Below are positions 39,001 to 53,600 of a stretch of 64,000 nt of DNA, one piece after another; within the stretch, counting starts at the first letter, position 1; every line of letters begins with the position of its first letter. A program made the position numbers and the translations under genes. The notes below the pieces were generated by a model. It had not been told where the DNA came from, did not search any database, and saw only the letters and a program-made list of their open reading frames with translations. The DNA is from Pisaster brevispinus (Eukaryota > Echinodermata > Asteroidea > Forcipulatida > Asteriidae). The stretch covers positions 62,001-126,000 of the forward strand of contig JAMKCF010000137.1 of the NCBI GenBank assembly GCA_023634235.1, given 5' to 3'.

Positions 39001-40420
39001 GTCACTACTAGTCCAAGAGCAACACCCTAACCCAATCACAACATTGTAGTTAAGTGTCATGCCTCAACATCACTCATCCAAGTCACTACTAGTCCAAGAG
39101 CAACACCCTATCCAATCACAACATTATAGTTAACATGGTTAAGTGTCATGCTCAACATCACTCATCCAACTCACTACTAGTCTAAGAGGAACACCCTAAC
39201 CCAATCACAACATTACAGTTAAGTGTCATGCCTCAACATCACTCATTCAAGTCACTACTAGTCCAAGAGGAACACCCTAACCAAATCACAACATTTTATT
39301 TAAGTGTTATGCCTCAACATCACTCATCCAAGTCACTACTTGTCCAAGTGGAACACCCTAACCCAATCACAACATTATAGTTAAGTGTCATGCCTCAACA
39401 TCACTCATCCAAGTCACTACTAGTCCAAAAGGAACACCCTAACCCAATCACAACATTATAGTTATCATGGTTAAGTGTCATGCTCAACATCACTCATCCA
39501 ACTCACTACTAGTCTAAGAGGAACACCCTAACCCAATCACAACATTACAGTTAAGTGTCATGCCTCAACATCACTCATTCAAGTCACTACTAGTCCAAGA
39601 GGAACACCCTAACCAAATCACAACATTTTAGTTAAGTGTTATGCCTCAACATCACTTTTCCAAGTCACTACTAGTCCAAGAGGAACACCCTGACCCAATC
39701 ACAACATTATAGTTAAGTGTCATGCCTCAACATCACTCATCCAAGTCACTACTAGTCCAAGAGGAACACCCTAACCCAATCACAACATTGAAGTTAAGTG
39801 TCATGCCTCAACATCACTCATCCAAGTCACTACTAGTCCAAGAGCAACACCCTAACCCAATCACAACATTATAGTTAAGTGTCATGCCTCAACATCACTC
39901 ATCCAAGTCACTACTAGTCCAAAAGGAACACCCTAACCCAATCACAACTTTATAATTATATGTCATGCCTCAACATCACTAATCCAAGTCACTACTAGTC
40001 CAAGAGGAACACTCTAACCCAATCACAACATTATAGTTAAGTGTCATGCCTCAACGTCACTCATCCAAGTCACTACTAGTCCAAGAGCAACACCCTAACC
40101 CAATCACAACATTATAGTTAACATGGTTAAGTGTCATGCTCAACATCACTCATCCAACTCACTACTAGTCCAAAAGGAACACCCTAACCCAACCACAACA
40201 TTATAGTTATCATGGTTAAGTGTCATGCTCAACATCACTCATCCAACTCACTACTAGTCTAAGAGGAACACCCTAACCCAATCACAACATTACAGTTAAG
40301 TGTCATGCCTCAACATCACTCATTCAAGTCACTACTAGTCCAAGAGGAACACCCTAACCCAATCACAACATTACAGTTAAGTGTCATGCCTCAACAACAC
40401 TCATTCAAGTCACTACTAGT
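28300..40420. repeat. Higher-order repeat block with 2388/1902-bp units
   Basis: Three rare markers repeat in fixed order: ACCCTATCC (28623, 31011, 32913, 35301, 36717, 39105), TCAACAACAC (29909, 32297, 34199, 36101, 38003, 40391) and ACCTTAAT (30193, 32581, 34483, 36385, 38287, 40675). The distance from the second to the third marker is always 284 bp. The first-to-second distance is 1286 except once 800. The third-to-next-first distance alternates 818 and 332. All exceptions differ by 486 bp, which is six monomers. Confidence 0.9.
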
Positions 40421-43400
40421 CGAAGAGGAACACCCTAACCAAATCACAACATTTTAGTTAAGTGTTATGCCTCAACATCACTCATCCAAGTCACTTCTAG
40501 TCCAAAAGGAACACCCTGACCCAATCACAACATTATAGTTAAGTGTCATGCCTTAACATCACTCATCCAAGTCACTACTAGTCCAAGAGGAACACCCTAA
40601 CCCAATCACAACATTGTAGTTAAGTGTCATGCCTCAACATCACTCATCCAAGTCACTACTAGTCCAAGAGCAACACCTTAATCCAATCACAACATTATAG
40701 TTAACATGGTTAAGTGTCATGCTCAACATCACTCATTCAAGTCACTACTAGTCCAAGAGGAACACCCTAACCAAATCACAACATTTTAGTTAAGTGTTAT
40801 GCCTCAACATCACTCATCGAAGTCACTACTTGTCCAAGAGGAACACCCTGACCCAATCACAACATTACAGTTAAGTGTCATGCCTCAACATCACTCATTC
40901 AAGTCACTACTAGTCCAAGAGGAACACCCTAACCAAATCACAACATTTTAGTTAAGTGTTATGCCTCAACATCACTCATCCAAGTCACTACTTGTCCAAG
41001 AGGAACACCCTGACCCAATCACAACATTATAGTTAAGTGTCATGCCTCAACATCACTCATCCAAGTCACTACTAGTCCAAGAGGAACACCCTAACCCCAT
41101 CACAACATTATAGATATGTGTCATGCCTCAACATCACTCATCCAAGTCACTGCTAGTCGAAGAGGAACACCCTAACCCAATCACAACATTATAGTTAAGT
41201 GTCATGCCTCAACATCACTCATCCAAGTCACTACTAGTCCAAGAGCAACACCCTAACCCAATCACAACATTATAGTTAACATGGTTAAGTGTCATGCCTC
41301 AACATCACTCATCCAAGTCACTACTAGTCCAAGAGGAACACCCTAACCCAATCACAACATTGCAGTTAAGTGTCATGCCTCAACATCACTCATCCAAGTC
41401 ACTACTAGTCCAAAAGGAACACCCTAACCCAATCACAACTTTATAGTTATATGTCATGCCTCAACATCACTCATCCAAGTCACTACTAGTCCAAGAGGAA
41501 CACTCTAACCCAATCACAACATTATAGTTAAGTGTCATGCCTCAACGTCACTCATCCAAGTCACTACTAGTCCAAGAGCAACACCCTAACCCAATCACAA
41601 CATTATAGTTAACATGGTTAAGTGTCATGCTCAACATCACTCATCCAACTCACTACTAGTCCAAAAGGAACACCCTAACCCAATCACAACATTATAGTTA
41701 TCATGGTTAAGTGTCATGCTCAACATCACTCATCCAACTCACTACTAGTCTAAGAGGAACACCCTAACCCAATCACAACATTACAGTTAAGTGTCATGCC
41801 TCAACATCACTCATTCAAGTCACTACTAGTCCAAGAGGAACACCCTAACCCAATCACAACATTACAGTTAAGTGTCATGCCTCAACAACACTCATTCAAG
41901 TCACTACTAGTCGAAGAGGAACACCCTAACCAAATCACAACATTTTAGTTAAGTGTTATGCCTCAACATCACTCATTCAAGTCACTTCTAGTCCAAAAGG
42001 AACACCCTGACCCAATCACAACATTATAGTTAAGTGTCATGCCTTAACATCACTCATCCAAGTCACTACTAGTCCAAGAGGAACACCCTAACCCAATCAC
42101 AACATTGTAGTTAAGTGTCATGCCTCAACATCACTCATCCAAGTCACTACTAGTCCAAGAGCAACACCTTAATCCAATCACAACATTATAGTTAACATGG
42201 TTAAGTGTCATGCTCAACATCACTCATTCAAGTCACTACTAGTCCAAGAGGAACACCCTAACCAAATCACAACATTTTAGTTAAGTGTTATGCCTCAACA
42301 TCACTCATCGAAGTCACTACTTGTCCAAGAGGAACACCCTGACCCAATCACAACATTACAGTTAAGTGTCATGCCTCAACATCACTCATTCAAGTCACTA
42401 CTAGTCCAAGAGGAACACGCTAACCAAATCACAACATTTTAGTTAAGTGTTATGCCTCAACATCACTCATCCAAGTCACTACTTGTCCAAGAGGAACACC
42501 CTGACCCAATCACAACATTATAGTTAAGTGTCATGCCTCAACATCACTCATCCAAGTCACTACTAGTCCAAGAGGAACACCCTAACCCCATCACAACATT
42601 ATAGATATGTGTCATGCCTCAACATCACTCATCCAAGTCACTGCTAGTCGAAGAGGAACACCCTAACCCAATCACAACATTATAGTTAAGTGTCATGCCT
42701 CAACATCACTCATCCAAGTCACTACTAGTCCAAGAGCAACACCCTAACCCAATCACAACATTATAGTTAACATGGTTAAGTGTCATGCCTCAACATCACT
42801 CATCCAAGTCACTACTAGTCCAAGAGGAACACCCTAACCCAATCACAACATTGCAGTTAAGTGTCATGCCTCAACATCACTCATCCAAGTCACTACTAGT
42901 CCAAAAGGAACACCCTAACCCAATCACAACTTTATAGTTATGTGTCATGCCTCAACATCACTCATCCAAGTCACTACTAGTCCAAGAGGAACACTCTAAC
43001 CCAATCACAACATTATAGTTAAGTGTCATGCCTCAACGTCACTCATCCAAGTCACTACTAGTCCAAGAGCAACACCCTAACCCAATCACAACATTTTAGT
43101 TAACATGGTTAAGTGTCATGCCTCAACATCACTCATTCAAGTCACTACTAGTCCAAGAGGAACACCCTTACCCAATCACAACATTATAGTTAAGTGTCAT
43201 GCCTCAACATCACTCATCCAAGTCACTACTAGTCCAAAAGGAACACCCTAACCAAATCACAACATTATAGTTAAGTGTCATGCCTCAACATCACTCAACC
43301 AAGTCACTACTAGTCCAAGAGGAACACCCTAACCCAATCACAGCATTATAGTTAAGTGTCATGCCTCAACGTCACTCATCCAAGTCACTACTAGTCCAAG

Positions 43401-46400
43401 AGCAACACCCTAACCCAATCACAACATTATTGTTAACATGGTTAAGTGTCATGCCTCAACATCACTCATCCAAGTCACTACTAGTCCAAGAGGAACACCC
43501 TAACCCAATCACAACATTACAGTTAAGTGTCATGCCTCAACATCACTCATTCAAGTCACTACTAGTCCAAGAGGAACACCGTAACCAAATCACAACATTT
43601 TAGTTAAGTGTCATGCCTCAACATCACTCATCCAAGTCACTACTAGTCCAAGAGGAACACCCTGACCCAATCACAACATTTTAGTTAAGTGTCATGCCTC
43701 AACATCACTCATCCAAGTCACTACTAGTCCAAGAGGAACACCCTAACCCAATCACAACATTGCAGTTAAGTGTCATGCCTCAACGTCACTCATCCAAGTC
43801 ACTACTAGTCCAAGAGCAACACCCTAACCCAATCACAACATTATAGTTAAGTGTCATGCCTCAACATCACTCAACCAAGTCACTACTAGTCCAAGAGGAA
43901 CACCCTAACCCAATCACAGCATTATAGTTAAGTGTCATGCCTCAACGTCACTCATCCAAGTCACTACTAGTCCAAGAGCAACACCCTAACCCAATCACAA
44001 CATTGAAGTTAACATGGTTAAGTGTCATGCCTCAACATCACTCATCCAACTCACTACTAGTCTAAGAGGAACACCCTAACCCAATCACAACATTACAGTT
44101 AAGTGTCATGCCTCAACATCACTCATTCAAGTCACTACTAGTCCAAGAGGAACACCCTAACCAAATCACAACATTTTAGTTAAGTGTTATGCCTCAACAT
44201 CACTCATTCAAGTCACTACTAGTCCAAGAGGAACACCCTGACCCAATCACAACATTATAGTTAAGTGTCATGCCTCAACATCACTCATCCAAGTCACTAC
44301 TAGTCCAAGAGGAACACCCTAACCCAATCACAACATTGAAGTTAAGTGTCATGCCTCAACATCACTCATCCAAGTCACTACTAGTCCAAGAGGAACACCC
44401 TAACCCAATCACAACATTGAAGTTAAGTGTCATGCCTCAACATCACTCATCCAAGTCACTACTAGTCCAAGAGCAACACCCTAACCCAATCACAACATTA
44501 TAGTTAAGTGTCATGCCTCAACATCACTCATCCAAGTCACTACTACTCCAAGAGGAACACCCTAACCCAATCACAACACTGAAGTTAAGTGTCATGCCTC
44601 AACATCACTCATCCAAGTCACTACTAGTCCAAGAGCAACACCCTAACCCAATCACAACATTATAGTTAAGTGTCATGCCTCAACATCACTCATCCAAGTC
44701 ACTACTAGTCCAAGAGCAACACCCTAACCCAATCACAACATTATAGTTAACATGGTTAAGTGTCATGCCTCAACATCACTCATTCAAGTCACTACTAGTC
44801 CAAGAGGAACACCCTTACCCAATCACAACATTATAGTTAAGTGTCATGCCTCAACATCACTCATCCAAGTCACTACTAGTCCAAAAGGAACACCCTAACC
44901 AAATCACAACTTTATAGTTATGTGTCAAGCCTCAACATCACTCATCCAAGTCACTACTAGTCCAAGAGGAACACTCTAACCCAATCACAACATTATAGTT
45001 AACATGGTTAAGTGTCATGCCTCAACATCACTCATCCAAGTCACTACTAGTCCAAGAGGAACACCCTAACCCAATCACAACATTGTAGTTAAGTGTCATG
45101 CCTCTACATCACTCATCCAAGTCACTACTAGTCCAAGAGGGACACCCTAACCCAATCACAACATTGTAGTTAAGTGTCATGCCTCAACATCACTCATCCA
45201 AGTCACTACTAGTCGAAGAGGAACACCCTAACCAAATCACAACATTTTAGTTAAGTGTTATGCCTCAACATCACTCATCCAAGTCACTTCTAGTCCAAAA
45301 GGAACACCCTGACCCAATCACAACATTATAGTTAAGTGTCATGCCTTAACATCACTCATCCAAGTCACTACTAGTCCAAGAGGAACACCCTAACCCAATC
45401 ACAACATTGTAGTTAAGTGTCATGCCTCAACATCACTCATCCAAGTCACTACTAGTCCAAGAGCAACACCTTAATCCAATCACAACATTATAGTTAACAT
45501 GGTTAAGTGTCATGCTCAACATCACTCATTCAAGTCACTACTAGTCCAAGAGGAACACCCTAACCAAATCACAACATTTTAGTTAAGTGTTATGCCTCAA
45601 CATCACTCATCGAAGTCACTACTTGTCCAAGAGGAACACCCTGACCCAATCACAACATTACAGTTAAGTGTCATGCCTCAACATCACTCATTCAAGTCAC
45701 TACTAGTCCAAGAGGAACACCCTAACCAAATCACAACATTTTAGTTAAGTGTTATGCCTCAACATCACTCATCCAAGTCACTACTTGTCCAAGAGGAACA
45801 CCCTGACCCAATCACAACATTATAGTTAAGTGTCATGCCTCAACATCACTCATCCAAGTCACTACTAGTCCAAGAGGAACACCCTAACCCCATCACAACA
45901 TTATAGATATGTGTCATGCCTCAACATCACTCATCCAAGTCACTGCTAGTCGAAGAGGAACACCCTAACCCAATCACAACATTATAGTTAAGTGTCATGC
46001 CTCAACATCACTCATCCAAGTCACTACTAGTCCAAGAGCAACACCCTAACCCAATCACAACATTATAGTTAACATGGTTAAGTGTCATGCCTCAACATCA
46101 CTCATCCAAGTCACTACTAGTCCAAGAGGAACACCCTAACCCAATCACAACATTGCAGTTAAGTGTCATGCCTCAACATCACTCATCCAAGTCACTACTA
46201 GTCCAAAAGGAACACCCTAACCCAATCACAACTTTATAGTTATATGTCATGCCTCAACATCACTCATCCAAGTCACTACTAGTCCAAGAGGAACACTCTA
46301 ACCCAATCACAACATTATAGTTAAGTGTCATGCCTCAACGTCACTCATCCAAGTCACTACTAGTCCAAGAGCAACACCCTAACCCAATCACAACATTATA

Positions 46401-49400
46401 GTTAACATGGTTAAGTGTCATGCTCAACATCACTCATCCAACTCACTACTAGTCCAAAAGGAACACCCTAACCCAATCACAACATTATAGTTATCATGGT
46501 TAAGTGTCATGCTCAACATCACTCATCCAACTCACTACTAGTCTAAGAGGAACACCCTAACCCAATCACAACATTACAGTTAAGTGTCATGCCTCAACAT
46601 CACTCATTCAAGTCACTACTAGTCCAAGAGGAACACCCTAACCCAATCACAACATTACAGTTAAGTGTCATGCCTCAACAACACTCATTCAAGTCACTAC
46701 TAGTCGAAGAGGAACACCCTAACCAAATCACAACATTTTAGTTAAGTGTTATGCCTCAACATCACTCATTCAAGTCACTTCTAGTCCAAAAGGAACACCC
46801 TGACCCAATCACAACATTATAGTTAAGTGTCATGCCTTAACATCACTCATCCAAGTCACTACTAGTCCAAGAGGAACACCCTAACCCAATCACAACATTG
46901 TAGTTAAGTGTCATGCCTCAACATCACTCATCCAAGTCACTACTAGTCCAAGAGCAACACCTTAATCCAATCACAACATTATAGTTAACATGGTTAAGTG
47001 TCATGCTCAACATCACTCATTCAAGTCACTACTAGTCCAAGAGGAACACCCTAACCAAATCACAACATTTTAGTTAAGTGTTATGCCTCAACATCACTCA
47101 TCGAAGTCACTACTTGTCCAAGAGGAACACCCTGACCCAATCACAACATTACAGTTAAGTGTCATGCCTCAACATCACTCATTCAAGTCACTACTAGTCC
47201 AAGAGGAACACGCTAACCAAATCACAACATTTTAGTTAAGTGTTATGCCTCAACATCACTCATCCAAGTCACTACTTGTCCAAGAGGAACACCCTGACCC
47301 AATCACAACATTATAGTTAAGTGTCATGCCTCAACATCACTCATCCAAGTCACTACTAGTCCAAGAGGAACACCCTAACCCCATCACAACATTATAGATA
47401 TGTGTCATGCCTCAACATCACTCATCCAAGTCACTGCTAGTCGAAGAGGAACACCCTAACCCAATCACAACATTATAGTTAAGTGTCATGCCTCAACATC
47501 ACTCATCCAAGTCACTACTAGTCCAAGAGCAACACCCTAACCCAATCACAACATTATAGTTAACATGGTTAAGTGTCATGCCTCAACATCACTCATCCAA
47601 GTCACTACTAGTCCAAGAGGAACACCCTAACCCAATCACAACATTGCAGTTAAGTGTCATGCCTCAACATCACTCATCCAAGTCACTACTAGTCCAAAAG
47701 GAACACCCTAACCCAATCACAACTTTATAGTTATGTGTCATGCCTCAACATCACTCATCCAAGTCACTACTAGTCCAAGAGGAACACACTAACCCAATCA
47801 CAACATTATAGTTAAGTGTCATGCCTCAACGTCACTCATCCAAGTCACTACTAGTCCAAGAGCAACACCCTAACCCAATCACAACATTTTAGTTAACATG
47901 GTTAAGTGTCATGCCTCAACATCACTCATTCAAGTCACTACTAGTCCAAGAGGAACACCCTTACCCAATCACAACATTATAGTTAAGTGTCATGCCTCAA
48001 CATCACTCATCCAAGTCACTACTAGTCCAAAAGGAACACCCTAACCAAATCACAACATTATAGTTAAGTGTCATGCCTCAACATCACTCAACCAAGTCAC
48101 TACTAGTCCAAGAGGAACACCCTAACCCAATCACAGCATTATAGTTAAGTGTCATGCCTCAACGTCACTCATCCAAGTCACTACTAGTCAAAGAGCAACA
48201 CCCTAACCCAATCACAACATTATTGTTAACATGGTTAAGTGTCATGCCTCAACATCACTCATCCAAGTCACTACTAGTCCAAGAGGAACACCCTAACCCA
48301 ATCACAACATTACAGTTAAGTGTCATGCCTCAACATCACTCATTCAAGTCACTACTAGTCCAAGAGGAACACCGTAACCAAATCACAACATTTTAGTTAA
48401 GTGTCATGCCTCAACATCACTCATCCAAGTCACTACTAGTCCAAGAGGAACACCCTGACCCAATCACAACATTTTAGTTAAGTGTCATGCCTCAACATCA
48501 CTCATCCAAGTCACTACTAGTCCAAGAGGAACACCCTAACCCAATCACAACATTGCAGTTAAGTGTCATGCCTCAACGTCACTCATCCAAGTCACTACTA
48601 GTCCAAGAGCAACACCCTAACCCAATCACAACATTATAGTTAAGTGTCATGCCTCAACATCACTCAACCAAGTCACTACTAGTCCAAGAGGAACACCCTA
48701 ACCCAATCACAGCATTATAGTTAAGTGTCATGCCTCAACGTCACTCATCCAAGTCACTACTAGTCCAAGAGCAACACCCTAACCCAATCACAACATTGAA
48801 GTTAACATGGTTAAGTGTCATGCCTCAACATCACTCATCCAACTCACTACTAGTCTAAGAGGAACACCCTAACCCAATCACAACATTACAGTTAAGTGTC
48901 ATGCCTCAACATCACTCATTCAAGTCACTACTAGTCCAAGAGGAACACCCTAACCAAATCACAACATTTTAGTTAAGTGTTATGCCTCAACATCACTCAT
49001 TCAAGTCACTACTAGTCCAAGAGGAACACCCTGACCCAATCACAACATTATAGTTAAGTGTCATGCCTCAACATCACTCATCCAAGTCACTACTAGTCCA
49101 AGAGGAACACCCTAACCCAATCACAACATTGAAGTTAAGTGTCATGCCTCAACATCACTCATCCAAGTCACTACTAGTCCAAGAGGAACACCCTAACCCA
49201 ATCACAACATTGAAGTTAAGTGTCATGCCTCAACATCACTCATCCAAGTCACTACTAGTCCAAGAGCAACACCCTAACCCAATCACAACATTATAGTTAA
49301 GTGTCATGCCTCAACATCACTCATCCAAGTCACTACTACTCCAAGAGGAACACCCTAACCCAATCACAACACTGAAGTTAAGTGTCATGCCTCAACATCA

Positions 49401-50002
49401 CTCATCCAAGTCACTACTAGTCCAAGAGCAACACCCTAACCCAATCACAACATTATAGTTAAGTGTCATGCCTCAACATCACTCATCCAAGTCACTACTA
49501 GTCCAAGAGCAACACCCTAACCCAATCACAACATTATAGTTAACATGGTTAAGTGTCATGCCTCAACATCACTCATTCAAGTCACTACTAGTCCAAGAGG
49601 AACACCCTTACCCAATCACAACATTATAGTTAAGTGTCATGCCTCAACATCACTCATCCAAGTCACTACTAGTCCAAAAGGAACACCCTAACCAAATCAC
49701 AACTTTATAGTTATGTGTCAAGCCTCAACATCACTCATCCAAGTCACTACTAGTCCAAGAGGAACACTCTAACCCAATCACAACATTATAGTTAACATGG
49801 TTAAGTGTCATGCCTCAACATCACTCATCCAAGTCACTACTAGTCCAAGAGGAACACCCTAACCCAATCACAACATTGTAGTTAAGTGTCATGCCTCTAC
49901 ATCACTCATCCAAGTCACTACTAGTCCAAGAGGGACACCCTAACCCAATCACAACATTGTAGTTAAGTGTCATGCCTCAACATCACTCATCCAAGTCACT
50001 AC
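40417..50002. repeat. Adjacent tandem duplication of 4793 bp
   Basis: Copies at about 40417-45209 and 45210-50002. The markers TCAACAACAC (41882 and 46675) and ACCTTAAT (40675 and 45468; 42166 and 46959) all give 4793. The copies are almost identical; I noticed C to A at 43397 against 48190 and a T to A change near 42995 against 47788. Confidence 0.9.
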
Positions 50003-50649
50003 TAGTCGAAGAGGAACACCCTAACCCAATCACAACATTATAGTTAAGTGTCATGCCTCAACATCACTCATCCAAGTCACTACTAGTCCAAGAGCAACAC
50101 CCTAACCCAATCACAACATTATAGTTAAGTGTCATGCCTCAACATCACTCATCCAAGTCACTACTAGTCCAAAAGGAACACCCTAACCCAATCACAACTT
50201 TAAAGTTATGTGTCATGCCTCAACATCACTCATCCAAGTCACTACTAGTCCAAGAGGAACACCCTAACCCAATCACAACATTATAGATATGTGTGATGCC
50301 TCAACATCACTCATCCAAGTCACTACTAGTCCAAGAGCAACACCCTAACCCAATCACAACATTATAGTTAAGTGTCATGCCTCAACATCACTCATCCAAG
50401 TCACTACTAGTCCAAGAGGAACACTCTAACCCAATCACAACATTATAGTTAACATGGTTAAGTGTCATGCCTCAACATCACTCATCCAAGTCACTACTAG
50501 TCCAAGAGGAACACCCTAACCCAATCACAACATTGTAGTTAAGTGTCATGCCTCTACATCACTCATCCAAGTCACTACTAGTCCAAGAGGGACACCCTAA
50601 CCCAATCACAACATTGTAGTTAAGTGTCATGCCTCAACATCACTCATCC

Positions 50650-53600
50650 AAGTCACTACTAGTCGAAGAGGAACACCCTAACCCAATCACAACATTATAG
50701 TTAAGTGTCATGCCTCAACATCACTCATCCAAGTCACTACTAGTCCAAGAGCAACACCCTAACCCAATCACAACATTATAGTTAAGTGTCATGCCTCAAC
50801 ATCACTCATCCAAGTCACTACTAGTCCAAAAGGAACACCCTAACCCAATCACAACTTTATAGTTATGTGTCATGCCTCAACATCACTCATCCAAGTCACT
50901 ACTAGTCCAAGAGGAACACCCTAACCCAATCACAACATTATAGATATGTGTGATGCCTCAACATCACTCATCCAAGTCACTACTAGTCCAAGAGCAACAC
51001 CCTAACCCAATCACAACATTATAGTTAAGTGTCATGACTCAACATCACTCATCCAAGTCACTACTAGTCCAAGAGCAACACCCTAACCCAATCACAGCAT
51101 TATAGTTAAGTGTCATGCCTTAACATCACTCATTCAAGTCACTACTATTCCAAGAGGAACACCCTTACCCAATCACAACATTGCAGTTAAGTGTCATGGC
51201 TCAACATCACTCATCCAGGTCACTACTAGTCCAAAAGGAACACCCTAACCCAATCACAACATTATAGATATGTGTCATGCCTCAACATCACTCATCCAAG
51301 TCACTACTAGTCCAAGAGGAACACCCTAACCCAATCACAACAGTATAGTTAAGTGTCATGCCTCAACATCACTCATCCAAGTCACTACTAGTCCAAGAGC
51401 AACACCCTAACCCAATCACAACATTATAGTTAAGTGTCATGCCTCAACATCACTCATTCAAGTCACTACTATTCCAAGAGGAACACCCTTACCCAATCAC
51501 AACATTGCAGTTAAGTGTCATGCCTCAACATCACTCATCCAGGTCACTACTAGTCCAAAAGGAACACCCTAACCCAATCACAACATTATAGATATGTGTC
51601 ATGCCTCAACATCACTCATCCAAGTCACTACTAGTCCAAGTGGAACACCCTAACCCAATCACAACAGTATAGTTAAGTGTCATGCCTCAACATCACTCAT
51701 CCAAGTCACTACTAGTCCAAGAGCAACACCCTAACCCAATCACAACATTATAGTTAACATGGTTAAGTGTCATGCCTCAACATCACTCATCCAACTCACT
51801 ACTAGTCCAAGACGAACACCCAAACCCAATCACAACATTATAGTTAAGTGTCATGCCTCAACATCACTCATTCAAGTCACTACTAGTCCAAGAGGAACAC
51901 CCTTACCCAATCACAACATTATAGTTAAGTGTCATGCCTCAGCATCACTCATCCAACTCACTACTAGTCCAAGAGGAACACCCTAACCCAATCACAACAT
52001 TGCAGTTAAGTGTCATGCCTCAACATAACTCATCCAAGTCACTACTAGTCCAAAAGGAACACCCTAACCCAATCACAACTTTATAGTTATGTGTCATGCC
52101 TCAACATCACTCATCCAAGTCACTACTAGTCCAAGAGCAACACCCTAACCCAATCACAACATTATAGTTAACATGATTAAGTGTCATGCCTCAACATCAA
52201 TCATCCAACTCACTACTAGTCTAAGAGGAACACCCTAACCCAATCACAACATTATAGTTAAGTGTCATGCCTCAACGTCACTCATCCAAGTCACTACTAG
52301 TCCAAGAGCAACACCCTAACCCAATCACAACATTATAGTTAACATGGTTAAGTGTCATGCTCAACATCACTCATCCAACTCACTACTAGTCTAAGAGGAA
52401 CACCCTAACCCAATCACAACATTACAGTTTAGTGTTATGCTCAACATCACTCATCCAAGTCACTACTAGTCCAAGAGGAACACCCTAACCCAATCACAAC
52501 ATTGTAGTTAAGTGTCATGCCTCAACATCACTCATCCAAGTCACTACTAGTCGAAGAGGAACACCCTAACCCAATCACAACATTGTAGTTAAGTGTCATG
52601 CCTCAACATCACTCATCCAAGTCACTACTAGTCCAAGAGGAACACCCTAACCCAATCACAACATTATAGTTAACATGGTTAAGTGTCATGCTCAACATCA
52701 CTCATCCAACTCACTACTAGTCTAAGAGGAACACCCTAACCCAATCACAACATTACAGTTAAGTGTTATGCCTCAACATCACTCATCCAAGTCACTACTA
52801 GTCCAAGAGGAACACCCTAACCCAATCACAACATTGTAGTTAAGTGTCATGCCTCTACATCACTCATCCAAGTCACTACTAGTCCAAGAGGGACACCCTA
52901 ACCCAATCACAACATTGTAGTTAAGTGTCATGCCTCAACATCACTCATCCAAGTCACTACTAGTCGAAGAGGAACACCCTAACCCAATCACAACATTATA
53001 GTTAAGTGTCATGCCTCAACATCACTCATCCAAGTCACTACTAGTCCAAGAGCAACACCCTAACCCAATCACAACATTATAGTTAACATGGTTAAGTGTC
53101 ATGCTCAACATCACTCATCCAAGTCACTACTAGTCGAAGAGGAACACCCTAACCGAATCACAACATTATAGTTAAGTGTCATGCCTCAACATCACTCATT
53201 CAAGTCACTACTAGTCCAAGAGCAACACCCTAACCCAATCACAACATTATAGTTAAGTGTCATGCCTCAACATCACTCATCCAAGTCACTACTAGTCCAA
53301 AAGGAACACCCTAACCCAATCACAACTTTATAGTTATGTGTCATGCCTCAACATCACTCATCCAAGTCACTACTAGTCCAAGAGGAACACCCTAACCCAA
53401 TCACAACATTATAGATATGTGTGATGCCTCAACATCACTCATCCAAGTCACTACTAGTCCAAGAGCAACACCCTAACCCAATCACAACATTATAGTTAAG
53501 TGTCATGCCTCAACATCACTCATCCAAGTCACTACTAGTCCAAGAGCAACACCCTAACCCAATCACAGCATTATAGTTAAGTGTCATGCCTCAACATCAC

